Shown here in pieces: positions 32,405 to 41,849 of a stretch of DNA of 44,872 nt. Each line of letters opens with the position of its first letter. Within the stretch, counting starts at the first letter, position 1. The notes beneath the pieces are model-generated. The model had not been told where the DNA came from and searched no databases. It worked only from the letters and a program-made list of their open reading frames with translations. The stretch comes from Armatimonadota bacterium (GTDB lineage: Bacteria; Armatimonadota; UBA5829; JAUSEB01). The stretch spans positions 1 to 44,872 of the forward strand of contig JAUSEB010000004.1 of NCBI GenBank assembly GCA_030650495.1. The letters are read 5' to 3'. The position numbers and the translations under genes were made by a program.

Positions 32405-34837
32405 CTACAACTTCGCGCGTGGCGATGCGCCTTCGGGGTTCAACAGAGCTATTCGCAGAACGTCGTCCGCATGCTCGACCATCTCGAACTTTATCTGCTT
32501 GCGAACATTCTCGGGGATCTCTTCTAAATCTTTTTCGTTTTCCTTGGGGATAATTACCGTACGTATGCCTGCTCTATGCGCGGCCAGGACCTTCTCCTTG
32601 ACTCCGCCCACGGGCAGCACACGGCCTCGAAGCGTTATCTCGCCGGTCATCGCCACATCCTTGCGTACCGGACGTTTCGTCAAAGCCGAAGCCAAAGCCG
32701 TTGCAATCGTGACTCCAGCCGAAGGACCATCTTTCGGCACGGCGCCCGCCGGAACGTGGATGTGAACGTCAGTCCGCTCGTAGAACTCTTCGTCCAAATC
32801 CAGCGCGCGCGCCTTGGACCGCACATAGGTAAGCGCGGCCTGCGCCGACTCCTTCATCACGTCGCCCAACTGCCCGGTAAGAAGAAGTTTGCCGTCATCG
32901 GAACGCATCAAGCCAACCTCAACGGAGACTATGTCGCCGCCAAATTCCGTGTAGACAAGGCCGGTCGCCACCGCGATTTCGTCCTTTTCTTCAGCCAGAC
33001 CGTAGTGGTATCTGCGCTGGCCGAGGTATTTCTTCACATCGTCTTCCTTGACGATAACGAGCTTCTTTTTCCCCTTTGCGACTTGTTTGGCGATCTTGCG
33101 GCAAATGCTGGCCACTTCGCGTTCGAGGTTCCTTACGCCCGCTTCGCGCGTATATTCGCGCATTATCTTCCGCAGGGCTTCCGACTCGAATTGTATATTC
33201 TTGATAGTCAGGCCATTTTCTTTGATTTGCTTAGGAACCAAAAACTGTTCGGCTATTTTGAGTTTTTCATCTTCGATGTAGCCTGCGAACGGGATAACCT
33301 CCATCCTGTCGCGCAATGCCGGAGGCACGGTGTCCAAGACGTTGGCTGTGGTGATAAACATAACGTCCCTAAGATCGAACGGAACTTCCAGGTAATGATC
33401 GCTGAACGCGTCGTTCTGCTCAGGGTCGAGAGCTTCCAAAAGCGCCGCCGATGGATCGCCGCGAAAGTCAACGCCGATTTTGTCTATCTCATCCAGCATG
33501 AACACGGGATTTCGATATCCGGACTGTTTGATACCCTGAATGATCCTGCCGGGAAGCGCGCCGACATAGGTGCGCCTGTGCCCTCTGATCTCGGCTTCGT
33601 CGCGCACGCCGCCGAGAGAAACACGGAAGAACTTGCGCCCCAGCGCCCGCGCGATGGACTTTCCGATGGAGGTCTTGCCTACGCCCGGAGGGCCGACGAA
33701 ACACAGTATCGGGCCTTTGTTGGTCCCGGTCAGCTTCCTCACGGCGAGGAATTCCAGCACTCGCTCCTTGACTTTTATAAGTCCGTAATGATCTTCGTCG
33801 AGGACTTTGGCCGCTTCGTCCAAATCTAGCGTTTCGTCCGTGCGCTTGTTCCACGGAAGAGATATAATCCAGTCAAGATATGTCCGCACCACAACGCCTT
33901 CGGGAGAAGCGTAAGGCATCTTTTCAAGGCGGTCAACTTCTTTCAGCGCGCGCTCCGAGACCTCCTGCGGCATCACGGCCTGGGCGATTTTGTCTTTGTA
34001 TTCATCTATCTCACCCGTACGCTCGTCCTGCTCGCCGAGTTCCTGCTGGATAGCCTTGAGCTGCTCGCGCAAAATGAACTCGCGCTGGGTGTTCCCCATC
34101 TCTTTTTCGACGCGCGACCTGATGTTGCGCTGGATTTCGAGTATTTCACACTCTTTCTGGAGGATAACATTCAAGCGTTCCAGACGCTGCCGGATCGGAA
34201 CTATCTCCAGTATCTCTTGCTTCACTTCCACCCGTACCGGCAGCATGGGAGCAATTGTGTCCGCCAGCTTCCCCGGATCGTCCATATTCACGACACTGAC
34301 CATCACCTCAGGCGGAATTGTCCGCCCGTTCTGGACTATCTGCTCGAACTGGGTCACCACGCTTCGCATCAGCGCCTCGATCTCGACACCCCGCTCGTCC
34401 TCAGCATAGAGTATCTTATACCGCGCTTTGAAATAGGGTTCGACTTGGGTGTATTCATTGATCTTCACGCGCTCGATGCCTTCTAGCATAACGCGAACCG
34501 TGCCGTCCGGAACCTTCAACACCTGCATTATTTCCGAGAGCAGACCCACTTCGTGTATGCCGTCAATGTCCGGGTCTTCGGCGGCTACTTCGCGCTGGGC
34601 CGCCAGGAGGATAAACTTGTGTTTCGACATCGCCAATTCGAGGGCGCGTATGGACTTTTCCCGGCCTACAAATAGTGGAAAAAGCTGTCCCGGAAAGTAG
34701 ACGGCCTCGCGCAGAGGGACAAGCGGAAGCGTTCGCGGGAGCTTGCGTTCCATAGTTGGAGTCGCAGCCACCGCTATTAAGTGTTCCGGCAGTTCCACCA
34801 CCGGTGTTTCATCGTGAGGAGTTACTTTACGAGCCAT
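32405..34837 (-). CDS. lon: ATP-dependent protease Lon
   Basis: 810 residues, full length. N-terminal substrate-binding LON domain (about 35-240, starting [15 protein letters not shown]), coiled region, AAA+ module with Walker [10 protein letters not shown] (about 378) and Walker [12 protein letters not shown], sensor and lid, then the S16 protease domain. The catalytic serine is in [10 protein letters not shown] (about 702) and the lysine in [11 protein letters not shown] (about 745), with the usual 43-residue spacing. It degrades misfolded and regulatory proteins in the cytosol. The ATG comes 3 nt after the clpX stop, so translation is coupled. Confidence 0.97.
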   Translation of the reverse strand: MARKVTPHDETPVVELPEHLIAVAATPTMERKLPRTLPLVPLREAVYFPGQLFPLFVGREKSIRALELAMSKHKFILLAAQREVAAEDPDIDGIHEVGLLSEIMQVLKVPDGTVRVMLEGIERVKINEYTQVEPYFKARYKILYAEDERGVEIEALMRSVVTQFEQIVQNGRTIPPEVMVSVVNMDDPGKLADTIAPMLPVRVEVKQEILEIVPIRQRLERLNVILQKECEILEIQRNIRSRVEKEMGNTQREFILREQLKAIQQELGEQDERTGEIDEYKDKIAQAVMPQEVSERALKEVDRLEKMPYASPEGVVVRTYLDWIISLPWNKRTDETLDLDEAAKVLDEDHYGLIKVKERVLEFLAVRKLTGTNKGPILCFVGPPGVGKTSIGKSIARALGRKFFRVSLGGVRDEAEIRGHRRTYVGALPGRIIQGIKQSGYRNPVFMLDEIDKIGVDFRGDPSAALLEALDPEQNDAFSDHYLEVPFDLRDVMFITTANVLDTVPPALRDRMEVIPFAGYIEDEKLKIAEQFLVPKQIKENGLTIKNIQFESEALRKIMREYTREAGVRNLEREVASICRKIAKQVAKGKKKLVIVKEDDVKKYLGQRRYHYGLAEEKDEIAVATGLVYTEFGGDIVSVEVGLMRSDDGKLLLTGQLGDVMKESAQAALTYVRSKARALDLDEEFYERTDVHIHVPAGAVPKDGPSAGVTIATALASALTKRPVRKDVAMTGEITLRGRVLPVGGVKEKVLAAHRAGIRTVIIPKENEKDLEEIPENVRKQIKFEMVEHADDVLRIALLNPEGASPRAKL

Positions 34838-34840
34838 TGT

Positions 34841-36109
34841 TTAAGAGGCTGCTTTCATTTCGCTCAGCGTTACTAGGATCGGCTCCTTGGCTTCGAGAAT
34901 CGTTTCCGCCGAGACTATACACTTTTTAACGTCTTTTGTAGACGGGATTTCGTACATTATATTCAGCATTACTTCTTCGATGATGGTCCTGAGAGCCCTT
35001 GCCCCCATTCCCCGCTTGAAAGCCTGAGCAGCTATTGCCTGCAGGGCGTCTTCCGTGAATATTAAATCTACGCCGTCGTAATCGAAGAACTTTCTATATT
35101 GTTTGACCAGAGCGTTCTTTGGCTCAACCAAAATCTTGACCAGGGCTTCTTCATCCAGCGCTTCGAGTGTGGCTAAGACGGGAAGCCGACCAACGAACTC
35201 CGGTATGAAACCGTATCGCAGCAAGTCTTCGGGAAGAGCCTTTTCAAGGATTTTGCCTCTATTGACGGCGTTTTTCCCTGATGACGCGGTGCGGAATCCC
35301 ACGCTTGAGTGATCTCCTATACGCCGTTCGATTATCTGATCCAACCCCTCAAATGCTCCGCCGCAGATGAAGAGTATGTTCGACGTGTCGATCTGCACGT
35401 ATTCCTGCTGCGGATGTTTACGTCCGCCCTGTGGTGGAACGTTGGCGACCGTACCCTCCAAAATCTTGAGCAAGGCTTGTTGAACTCCCTCGCCGGATAC
35501 GTCGCGAGTGATGGAAGGATTCTCGGACTTGCGCGTGATCTTGTCTATCTCGTCTATGTAGACGATTCCGCGCTGCGCGTTTCTTATGGTTGCCTGAACG
35601 CTCTCACCGGTGTCAGCAGCCTGTATGAGCTTGAGGAGGATATTCTCCACATCCTCGCCCACATAACCCGCCTCGGTCAGCGAAGTCGCGTCGGCGATTG
35701 CGAACGGAACATTGAGTATCTTTGCAAGAGTCTGGGCCAGAAGCGTCTTGCCTGAGCCGGTCGGGCCGATAAGAAGAATGTTACTCTTCTGCAGCTCGAT
35801 GTCCGAATGAGAGGCGTTGATTCGTTTGAAGTGGTTGTATACGGCTACTGAAAGCGACCGCTTGGCCCTTTCCTGCCCCACCACATACTGGCTCAGTATA
35901 CGGTAAATCTCTTTCGGTTTTGGAATGGACCCTATACTGGTAAAGTCGTCGGTCTGGGCTGTCTCGCCTCGAATAATGTCGTTACAAAGCTCGACGCATT
36001 CCAGGCAGACTCCACCGTATACACCGAGAATCAGCTTCTTAACCTGGTCGCGGCTTTTGCCGCAGAGCGCGCAACGCCCATCTATGCGGTCTAATCCAGC
36101 TCTCGCCAA
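34841..36109 (-). CDS. clpX: ClpXP protease ATPase subunit ClpX
   Basis: 422 residues. N-terminal zinc-binding domain with Cys13, Cys16, Cys35 and Cys38, then AAA+ module: Walker [13 protein letters not shown], Walker [10 protein letters not shown], pore loop GYVGEDV, arginine-rich GRLPV region, and an IGF-like loop region that docks to ClpP. It unfolds substrates and feeds them to ClpP. The TTG start follows AAGGAG by 9 nt. It lies between clpP and lon, with a palindromic repeat element in the clpP-clpX gap. Confidence 0.97.
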   Translation of the reverse strand: MARAGLDRIDGRCALCGKSRDQVKKLILGVYGGVCLECVELCNDIIRGETAQTDDFTSIGSIPKPKEIYRILSQYVVGQERAKRSLSVAVYNHFKRINASHSDIELQKSNILLIGPTGSGKTLLAQTLAKILNVPFAIADATSLTEAGYVGEDVENILLKLIQAADTGESVQATIRNAQRGIVYIDEIDKITRKSENPSITRDVSGEGVQQALLKILEGTVANVPPQGGRKHPQQEYVQIDTSNILFICGGAFEGLDQIIERRIGDHSSVGFRTASSGKNAVNRGKILEKALPEDLLRYGFIPEFVGRLPVLATLEALDEEALVKILVEPKNALVKQYRKFFDYDGVDLIFTEDALQAIAAQAFKRGMGARALRTIIEEVMLNIMYEIPSTKDVKKCIVSAETILEAKEPILVTLSEMKAAS

Positions 36110-36147
36110 CTCTTCATTCTCCTTATAAGACGGACTAGGGTATTGGA

Positions 36148-36226
36148 TTAACCCCCTGTAGTCCCCCTTCTAAAGGGGGACGGTATGGACTCCCCTCCTT
36201 ACGAAGGAGGGGCTGGGGGAGGTTAA
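36148..36226. repeat. CCCCTCCTTACGAAGGAGGGG element, copy 3
   Basis: The outer arms TTAACCCCC (left) and GGGGGAGGTTAA (right) are intact. It sits in the 127-nt gap between clpP and clpX. Confidence 0.93.
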
Positions 36227-36236
36227 TCTCTAACGC

Positions 36237-36824
36237 TTAGCCTTCGGTTTTCTCAAGTACCGTGTCTACTATTCCATATTCGCGCGCTTCTTCCGCCGAC
36301 ATGTAATAGTCGCGGTCAATATCTTTTCCGACCTTCTCCACAGTCTGGCCGGTGTGCTTCGCAAGTATCTCCGTCAGCAGCGTTTTATACCTGAGCACTT
36401 CCCTCGCCTGGATGTCTATATCGGAAGGCGTGCCCTGGAATCCCGCGCTGCCCTGGTGGATCATTATTCTCGCGTTCGGAAGCGCGTTTCTCTTGCCTTT
36501 AGCGCCGCCGGACAGAAGCACCGCTGCCATGCTCATGGCTTCGCCAATGCACCACGTCGCTATGTCTGGCTTGATGAACTGCATCGTGTCGTAGATCGCC
36601 AGTCCCGCGCGCACGTACCCGCCTGGGCAGTTGATGTAGAGATCGATGTCCTTATCGGGGTCTTCTTTCGCCAAGAACAGCATCTGCGCAACGATCAAAT
36701 TGGAGATGTCTGTGTCGATCGGCGTTCCGATGAAGATGATCCGATCTTTCAGCAAGCGGGAGTATATATCGTAGGCGCGCTCGCCGCGCGCCGTTTGTTC
36801 CACTACCATTGGTATTAGAGCCAC
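36237..36824 (-). CDS. clpP: ATP-dependent Clp protease proteolytic subunit ClpP
   Basis: 195 residues, standard length, no propeptide extension. Catalytic Ser98 ([11 protein letters not shown]), His123 ([11 protein letters not shown]) and Asp near residue 172 (DIDRDYYMS) are all present. The usual GQAASMGA is GEAMSMAA here, a mild variation. It forms the tetradecameric chamber used by ClpX. GTG start overlapping the tig stop by one base (TAGTG), with AAAGGAG 10 nt upstream, so it is translationally coupled to trigger factor. Confidence 0.97.
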   Translation of the reverse strand: MALIPMVVEQTARGERAYDIYSRLLKDRIIFIGTPIDTDISNLIVAQMLFLAKEDPDKDIDLYINCPGGYVRAGLAIYDTMQFIKPDIATWCIGEAMSMAAVLLSGGAKGKRNALPNARIMIHQGSAGFQGTPSDIDIQAREVLRYKTLLTEILAKHTGQTVEKVGKDIDRDYYMSAEEAREYGIVDTVLEKTEG

Positions 36825-38128
36825 TATTCGGAATCTCCTTTCATAGCTATATCTTTAATATTGGATGATTCGACCAAAAAAACGAGTGTTTTCTTTCTAA
36901 GTATTTGCGATGAAAGCCTGGATTTTCCTTCCGTACGGTCCAAATAGGCTTCCATCGATGCTTTCGCGACCTTCCGCTCGTTAGCCAAGCGCTCGATTTC
37001 CGCTTCCACGTCTTCATCGGTGACGGCAATTTTCTCACGCGCCGCCACTTCGAATACGGCAAGATTAACCTTGATGTCCCGCTCCGCGTTCGATCTCAAC
37101 TCATCCTGCAACTGGTCGAAACTCTTATCCATCTCTTTCAAATAATCCGTGAGATCGATCTTGGCTTCCTGCAAACGCTGAAGCAGGTCTTGCAAGCGAT
37201 GCTGGGCCTCGTGCTCAAGCATGGCTTCGGGAAAGTGAATATCCGACTTCTCGACTATCTGCCAGATCAGTTGTGATTCCACTTGCCGGTTAGCTACATT
37301 GGCGGCGGCATCCTCCATCCCTGAGCGCATAGTCGCTTTCAGTTCCTCAACGCTTTCCTTCCCGAGGGATTTCGCCAATTCATCAGTCAGTTCGGGAATC
37401 TTCCGCTCTTTAATTCCCAAAACTTTTGTCTTGATCTGGATAGTCTTGCCTGCAAGCTCAGTGTCTTCGAAATCTTCGGGATAACCAATATCTATTACCC
37501 CTTCTTCGTCGATACTCATACCTATGAGCTTTTCATCGAATTCAGGAAGGTTCGCGCCAGCCTGCACGGTCTGCGTAAACGGCTTGCTGTCTTCGGCCAA
37601 CTCGTCCACGCGCTGCATCTCGACAGCCACTACATCGTCCTTCTGAACCGGGCGGCCTGTGACATCCTCCAACTTGGCGGCGCGTTCGCGCACATCATTA
37701 ATTTGCCGCTCAACGTCCTCATCCGAGACAACATGAGCCATTCGTTCAATCGTCAAGCCCGTGTATTCGCCAAGTTCAACCTTGGGAGCTAATGGGACCG
37801 TAGCCTTGAACACAAACGGCTGCTCCGCTTCCATCTGTACGACCTCCACATCGGGAAAATCGTACGGATCGATCTCCGCCTCCGTGATAGCTTGCGCGTA
37901 TGCCGGGGGTATGAGCGACCGCGCGGCCTCATCCTTTACTTCGCCCTCATCAATATAACGCTCAAGAATAGCGCGAGGCGCTTTCCCTTTTCGGAAGCCC
38001 GGAATAGACACCCGCTTCGCCAAATGCCTGTAAGCGTCATTTATCGCCTCGGCGACTTGCCCGGCCTCTACCTCGATGTTCAACTCAACCTTACACGGTT
38101 CCAACTGCTCTTTTGCTTTTAGCGCCAA
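36824..38128 (-). CDS. tig: Trigger factor (ribosome-associated chaperone/PPIase)
   Basis: 434 residues. N-terminal ribosome-binding domain with the [13 protein letters not shown] signature (about 44-56), central FKBP-like PPIase domain (about 150-240, DDVVAVEMQ...[10 protein letters not shown]), then the long helical C-terminal chaperone arms. It binds nascent chains at the ribosome exit. TTG start with AGGAG 6 nt upstream. It heads the tig-clpP-clpX-lon group. Confidence 0.96.
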   Translation of the reverse strand: MALKAKEQLEPCKVELNIEVEAGQVAEAINDAYRHLAKRVSIPGFRKGKAPRAILERYIDEGEVKDEAARSLIPPAYAQAITEAEIDPYDFPDVEVVQMEAEQPFVFKATVPLAPKVELGEYTGLTIERMAHVVSDEDVERQINDVRERAAKLEDVTGRPVQKDDVVAVEMQRVDELAEDSKPFTQTVQAGANLPEFDEKLIGMSIDEEGVIDIGYPEDFEDTELAGKTIQIKTKVLGIKERKIPELTDELAKSLGKESVEELKATMRSGMEDAAANVANRQVESQLIWQIVEKSDIHFPEAMLEHEAQHRLQDLLQRLQEAKIDLTDYLKEMDKSFDQLQDELRSNAERDIKVNLAVFEVAAREKIAVTDEDVEAEIERLANERKVAKASMEAYLDRTEGKSRLSSQILRKKTLVFLVESSNIKDIAMKGDSE

Positions 38129-38173
38129 CGCATTCTCCTACTTAAATGTCTTGAACGATTATTCAAACAAAAT

Positions 38174-38246
38174 AGGGTATGACATATAGGATAATTCAGC
38201 GGCTATTGGAAAACACATCCACTGCCTATCCTTTATCCCATACCCT
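38174..38246. repeat. AGGGTATG inverted repeat upstream of tig
   Basis: AGGGTATGACATATAGGATA at the left and TATCCTTTATCCCATACCCT at the right (15 of 20 pairs match), spaced 33 nt. It lies between tig and tRNA-Gly on the same strand and could terminate the tRNA transcript or carry tig signals. Confidence 0.65.
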
Positions 38247-38261
38247 GGTCTAATGTAAGAA

Positions 38262-38336
38262 TGGAGCGGGAGACGGGATTCGAACCCGCGACATCCACCT
38301 TGGCAAGGTGGCGTTCTACCACTGAACCACTCCCGC
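38262..38336 (-). tRNA. tRNA-Gly (anticodon GCC)
   Basis: 75 nt with encoded CCA. Acceptor GCGGGAG/CTCCCGC, anticodon loop TTGCCAA, T loop GGTTCGAATCC. Decodes GGC/GGU. First in position of a three-tRNA minus-strand cluster. Confidence 0.97.
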
Positions 38337-38338
38337 GT

Positions 38339-38480
38339 TTAGATGTTAGAGGTTAGAAGATAGAAGATATCTTTCCCTAACCTCTTACCTCTAATTCCTA
38401 ACCCCTAGACTTTCAAAGTTAGATGTTAGAAATCAGAAACAGTTCGTTCTAACCTCTAACCTCTAACTTCTAGCCTCTAG
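38339..38480. repeat. TTAGAGGTTAGAAG / CTAACCTCTAAC tracts between tRNA genes
   Basis: Alternating purine-rich (TTAGATGTTAGAGGTTAG) and complementary (CTAACCTCTTACCTCTAA) runs make two back-to-back long hairpins that fill the tRNA-Gly/tRNA-Leu spacer. Confidence 0.85.
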
Positions 38481-38482
38481 AC

Positions 38483-38566
38483 TGGTGGGCGAGAGGAGAG
38501 TCGAACTCCTACGCCTCGCGGCACTAGGTCCTAAGCCTAGCGTGTCTGCCATTCCACCACTCGCCC
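38483..38566 (-). tRNA. tRNA-Leu (anticodon TAG)
   Basis: 84 nt with encoded CCA and the long variable arm of a class II tRNA. Acceptor GGGCGAG/CTCGCCC, anticodon loop CTTAGGA, T loop AGTTCGACTC. Reads CUN leucine codons. Confidence 0.97.
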
Positions 38567-38567
38567 G

Positions 38568-38655
38568 GTTTAGATGTTAGATGTTAGAATAGACCGTCAT
38601 TCCGAGCGAAGCGAGGAATCTGCTTTTCTAACTCCTAACTTCTAACTTCTGGACT
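38568..38655. repeat. TTAGATGTTAG / CTAACTTCTAAC hairpin with a CGTCATTCCGAGCGAAGCGA insert
   Basis: TTAGATGTTAGA on the left and TCTAACTCCTAACTTCTAA on the right enclose the CGTCATTCCGAGCGAAGCGA word also seen near 26832. It fills the tRNA-Leu/tRNA-Lys spacer. Confidence 0.8.
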
Positions 38656-38658
38656 GAC

Positions 38659-38734
<76 letters not shown>

Positions 38735-38868
38735 ACGCCCCCGCTCTTAGTCGGTAGATATTATACCGACTCATTCAGCCGGCCGTCAAGCCTTAGCCGC
38801 GTCAAGCCCTCACAACCAAGAGCAAAATCATTATGTCAAATGGTATGTGATTTGTCAAATAAAGTATC

Positions 38869-38993
38869 AGTTCAGTTCTGTGGGATCGAACTGCCTCAAT
38901 ACACGTCACCCTGAACTCGATTCAGGGTCTATTCCTTCGTAGAATAGATGCTGAATCAAGTTCAGCATGACGTAATTCCCACAGAACTGAACT
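38869..38993. repeat. Nested palindromes: AGTTCTGTGGGA element around a CGTCAnCCTGAACT element
   Basis: Perfect 17-bp outer arms (AGTTCAGTTCTGTGGGA at 38869-38885, complement at 38977-38993). Inside lies a second inverted repeat (38903-38973) whose own arms are small hairpins CCCTGAA/TTCAGGG and GCTGAA/TTCAGC. Together with 39022-39053 it fills the 388-nt gap before the epimerase-like gene. Confidence 0.92.
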
Positions 38994-39021
38994 CTTACCA
39001 AATAAAAAGCCAACTGGAGAA

Positions 39022-39053
39022 AGCTGTCAGCTGTCAGCTGACAGCTGACAGCT
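39022..39053. repeat. Perfect 32-nt AGCTGTCAG-family palindrome
   Basis: AGCTGTCAGCTGTCAG followed by its reverse complement, 69 nt before the epimerase-like gene. Confidence 0.95.
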
Positions 39054-39067
39054 AAATACACTCCAAG

Positions 39068-39075
39068 AAGGACAT
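39068..39075 (+). promoter_or_regulatory. AAGGACAT motif upstream of the DUF4432 gene
   Basis: AAGGACAT then AAGCCCCCCATTGTTGAAC, 48 nt from the start. The following bases resemble those after the octamer at 13431. Confidence 0.4.
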
Positions 39076-39122
39076 AAGCCCCCCATTGTTGAACTTCTTG
39101 TGCGGCGGAGGTGTCATAACTG

Positions 39123-40211
39123 ATGGCAAAACTATACGGTAAGAACTACACGAAAGATGAACTACTGAAACGAGTAGGCGATATATCACAGATAGCCGAG
39201 GCTCGAAGCGTTGAACTGCAAAATGGAAACGAGGCCGGATTGCGCGCTATCGAGTTCCGCACCGGGTCCGGGTTCAATTTCACCGTCCTTGCCGACAGAG
39301 GCATGGACATTTCCTCTTGCGACTACAGCGGGCAATCGCTCTCGTGGCAGTCTTCTACAGGCAATGTCGCGCCGGAATTTTACGAGCCGGAAGGTCTCAA
39401 ATGGCTTAGGACCTTCTACGGCGGCCTTGTGTGCACCTGCGGCGTGACTTATGCGGGAGCGCCATGTGTCGATGAAGGTGAAGAGCTTGGCCTCCACGGT
39501 CGATTCTCTCATATTCCGGCAAAGAATGTCTGTGTCGATAGCGAATGGCAGGGCGATGACTACGTGATTTGGGCGCAGGGTAAGATTCGCGAAACCCGCG
39601 TATTCGGCGAAAACATCGTCGTCACCAGGAAGATATGGACCAAACTCGGCGAAAATAGATTCTGGCTGCGCGACATAGTCGAAAACATCGGCTTCGACAC
39701 CGTTCCCCACATGATGCTTTACCACATCAACGGCGGCTTTCCGGCTGTTGACGCCGATTCCGAACTCCTCTCCCCCACCCTCTCCGCCAAACCCAGGGAC
39801 ACGGAAGCGGAAGTGGAGAAAGAACTGTATAACAAATTCCCAGCGCCTTCCGTGGGTTTCAAAGAGCGGGTTTACTATCACGACATGGCGACGGACAACG
39901 AAGGCGCGGTGTACACAGCATTAGTCAATAAGAATTTCAACAACGGCCAGGGCTTCGGCTTCTACGTGAAATATATCAAGTCCCAATTGCCGCGATTCAT
40001 CGAGTGGAAAATGAACTGCGCCGGGACGTACGTTGTCGGCATGGAGCCTGCCAACTGCCTGGTCGAAGGTCGCGACAAAGACCGCGCCAGGGGAATTCTC
40101 CAGTTCCTCCAGCCCGGCGAAAAACGCGAATACGAGCTAGAAATCGGCGCGCTGCCGTCAAATAATGAGATCGCCGAACTCGAAGAGCGGATACGAAAAA
40201 TCAGACCCTGA
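39123..40211 (+). CDS. DUF4432 aldose-1-epimerase-like protein
   Basis: 362 residues of the galactose-mutarotase fold. N-terminal GLRAIEFRTGSGFNFTVLADRGMDIS and WLRTFYGGLVCTCGVTY are DUF4432 hallmarks. ELGLHGRFSHIPA and MMLYHINGGFP supply histidines that in mutarotases act on the anomeric carbon. GMEPANCLVEGR near the C-terminus is also typical. No signal peptide, so cytosolic. Likely interconverts anomers or binds a sugar acid; the substrate is unknown. It stops 17 nt before the fucosidase gene, so the two form an operon. Confidence 0.88.
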   Translation: MAKLYGKNYTKDELLKRVGDISQIAEARSVELQNGNEAGLRAIEFRTGSGFNFTVLADRGMDISSCDYSGQSLSWQSSTGNVAPEFYEPEGLKWLRTFYGGLVCTCGVTYAGAPCVDEGEELGLHGRFSHIPAKNVCVDSEWQGDDYVIWAQGKIRETRVFGENIVVTRKIWTKLGENRFWLRDIVENIGFDTVPHMMLYHINGGFPAVDADSELLSPTLSAKPRDTEAEVEKELYNKFPAPSVGFKERVYYHDMATDNEGAVYTALVNKNFNNGQGFGFYVKYIKSQLPRFIEWKMNCAGTYVVGMEPANCLVEGRDKDRARGILQFLQPGEKREYELEIGALPSNNEIAELEERIRKIRP

Positions 40212-40228
40212 ACAGCGGAAAGTGAGAA

Positions 40229-41578
40229 ATGGAAATGGCAATCACAAATGAACACAGATTGGGATTAGGATTAGGGTGGGCGTTTACAGCTCTGCTTGTC
40301 GCGTTGCTGGCGCTGGCGCTATGCGTCCCATTGTGGGCAGCAACAGCCGTCGAAGATCAATCGTATTCGCGGGCGACCCCGGAGCAAATGAAATGGTGGA
40401 GCGAGGCGCGCTTCGGGTTGTTCGTCCACTGGGGGCCGATAAGTCTGAAGGGGACGGAGATCGGTTGGTCGCGCGGCAAGTACGGTGGCCGGGGTCTGGA
40501 GCAGGGCGGAGGCATTATACCGGTTGAAGAGTATGATAATCTCTACAAGCAATTCAACCCGGTGAAATTCGATCCCGACGAATGGGTCCGCATTGCCAAG
40601 GCCGCCGGGATGAAATATCTTGTCTTCACTACTAAACACCACGACGGCTTCTGCGAGTTCGACAGCAAACTGACCGACTACAAGATCACGAACTCGCCTT
40701 ACGGCAAGGACATCGTGGCGCAGCTTGCCAAAGCCTGTTACAAAGCCAAGTTGCCTCTGGGATTCTACTATTCGCCGCTGGACTGGCATCATCCCGATTA
40801 CTTCACAGCCAACCATGCTCGGTACATCGAGTATATGCACGGCCAATTGCGCGAGTTGTGCACGAACTACGGAAAGATCAGTATAATCTGGTTCGATGGG
40901 CTTTTTTCGACCGCGGAGGACATGGATTCGCCGCGCATGATCAAGATGATCCGCGAATTGCAACCGGGAATTCTGATAAACAACCGAGCGGGACTGCCGG
41001 CGGATTTCGGCACACCCGAACAGGAGATTGGCGGTTTCGACAACACCCGGCCATGGGAGAGTTGCATCACTATTGGGAACAGGTGGTCGTGGAAGCCGAA
41101 CGACAACATCCAGTCGCTCAAAGAATGCATCGACACATTGGCGCTCTGCGCCGGCGGCGATGGCAATCTGCTGCTGAATGTTGGCCCTATGCCGGATGGG
41201 CGCATCGAAGACCGACAGGTCGAGAGGCTCAAGGAGATCGGCGCTTGGCTGAAGAAGAACGGCGAGAGCATCTATGCGACCCATGGCGGGCCGTTCATGC
41301 CGACCAAGAACATCGCCAGCACATACAAGAGCAAGACCGTCTTCCTGCACATTCTTAAATGGCCGGAAGGCGCCGATGAGATCAAGCTGCCAGGTATTGG
41401 GAAGAAAATAGTGTCCGCCAGACTCTTGACCGGTGGCAAAGTGAACGTGGAGCAGCGCGCCGATTGCATTCAGGTAATGATCAAGCCGGAAGATCGAAAC
41501 GCGTTGGACACCATAGTCGCGCTCAAGCTGGACGGACCGGCATCGGATATCGAACCGGTTCGGTTAACCACGGATTAA
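40229..41578 (+). CDS. Alpha-L-fucosidase, GH29 family
   Basis: 449 residues. The N-terminal about 38 residues form a long signal peptide ending LCVPLWAATA, so the enzyme is exported. The GH29 barrel follows: RFGLFVHWGPIS, KYLVFTTKHHDGFCEFDS, LGFYYSPLDWHHPDY, and IIWFDGLFS with the likely nucleophile Asp223. The WESCITIGNRWSW segment is typical of the subfamily; the acid/base residue cannot be set by eye. A beta-sandwich C-terminal domain closes the protein. It removes fucose from oligosaccharides in the periplasm. The last codons (VRLTTD, stop) lie in a TAACCACGGATTAACGC repeat. Second gene of the pair with DUF4432. Confidence 0.93.
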   Translation: MEMAITNEHRLGLGLGWAFTALLVALLALALCVPLWAATAVEDQSYSRATPEQMKWWSEARFGLFVHWGPISLKGTEIGWSRGKYGGRGLEQGGGIIPVEEYDNLYKQFNPVKFDPDEWVRIAKAAGMKYLVFTTKHHDGFCEFDSKLTDYKITNSPYGKDIVAQLAKACYKAKLPLGFYYSPLDWHHPDYFTANHARYIEYMHGQLRELCTNYGKISIIWFDGLFSTAEDMDSPRMIKMIRELQPGILINNRAGLPADFGTPEQEIGGFDNTRPWESCITIGNRWSWKPNDNIQSLKECIDTLALCAGGDGNLLLNVGPMPDGRIEDRQVERLKEIGAWLKKNGESIYATHGGPFMPTKNIASTYKSKTVFLHILKWPEGADEIKLPGIGKKIVSARLLTGGKVNVEQRADCIQVMIKPEDRNALDTIVALKLDGPASDIEPVRLTTD

Positions 41579-41599
41579 CGCAAATAATCCCTATGCTTC

Positions 41600-41751
41600 C
41601 TTCGGGACGAAAAACGGGAGTGTTCAAAAACCGTAGCCCCGGCCCTTGTGGCCGGTCGGCGATAGTGAATCTACGCTCAGCAGACGGGGCACAAGGCCCC
41701 GAGCTACAGGTATATAGGACTTTTTGAACATTCCCAAAACGAGTCCCGAAG
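41600..41751. repeat. Three-level nested inverted repeat
   Basis: Outer arms CTTCGGGAC/GTCCCGAAG (41600-41608, 41743-41751). Middle arms GGGAGTGTTCAAAAA/TTTTTGAACATTCCC (41616-41630, 41721-41735). Inner arms GTAGCCCCGGCCCTTGTG and its near complement (41633-41650, 41689-41706). The outer and inner elements occur alone at 19031-19061 and 29962-30046. It fills most of the 271-nt gap before the beta-helix gene. Confidence 0.93.
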
Positions 41752-41790
41752 TATAGCCTTTCGTGTTTTTAATATTTCGTGCTTTCGTGA

Positions 41791-41818
41791 TTCATGAACT
41801 CCCCATGGATGCTATAAT
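41791..41818 (+). promoter_or_regulatory. Promoter of the beta-helix gene
   Basis: Extended -10 TGCTATAAT (TATAAT at 41813-41818) with a weak -35 candidate TTCATG (41791-41796, spacer 16). It lies 31 nt before the TTG start. Confidence 0.6.
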
Positions 41819-41849
41819 ATCCTAGCTCATCAGGAAAGGACGAACTAAT

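Noticed and set aside
32576-33829. 417-residue plus-strand frame opposite lon
   Set aside because: It lies wholly antisense to a clear Lon protease and has no recognisable motif; a shadow of codon bias.
40319-41350. 343-residue minus-strand frame opposite the fucosidase
   Set aside because: Antisense to a well-supported GH29 gene; low-complexity composition and no binding site.
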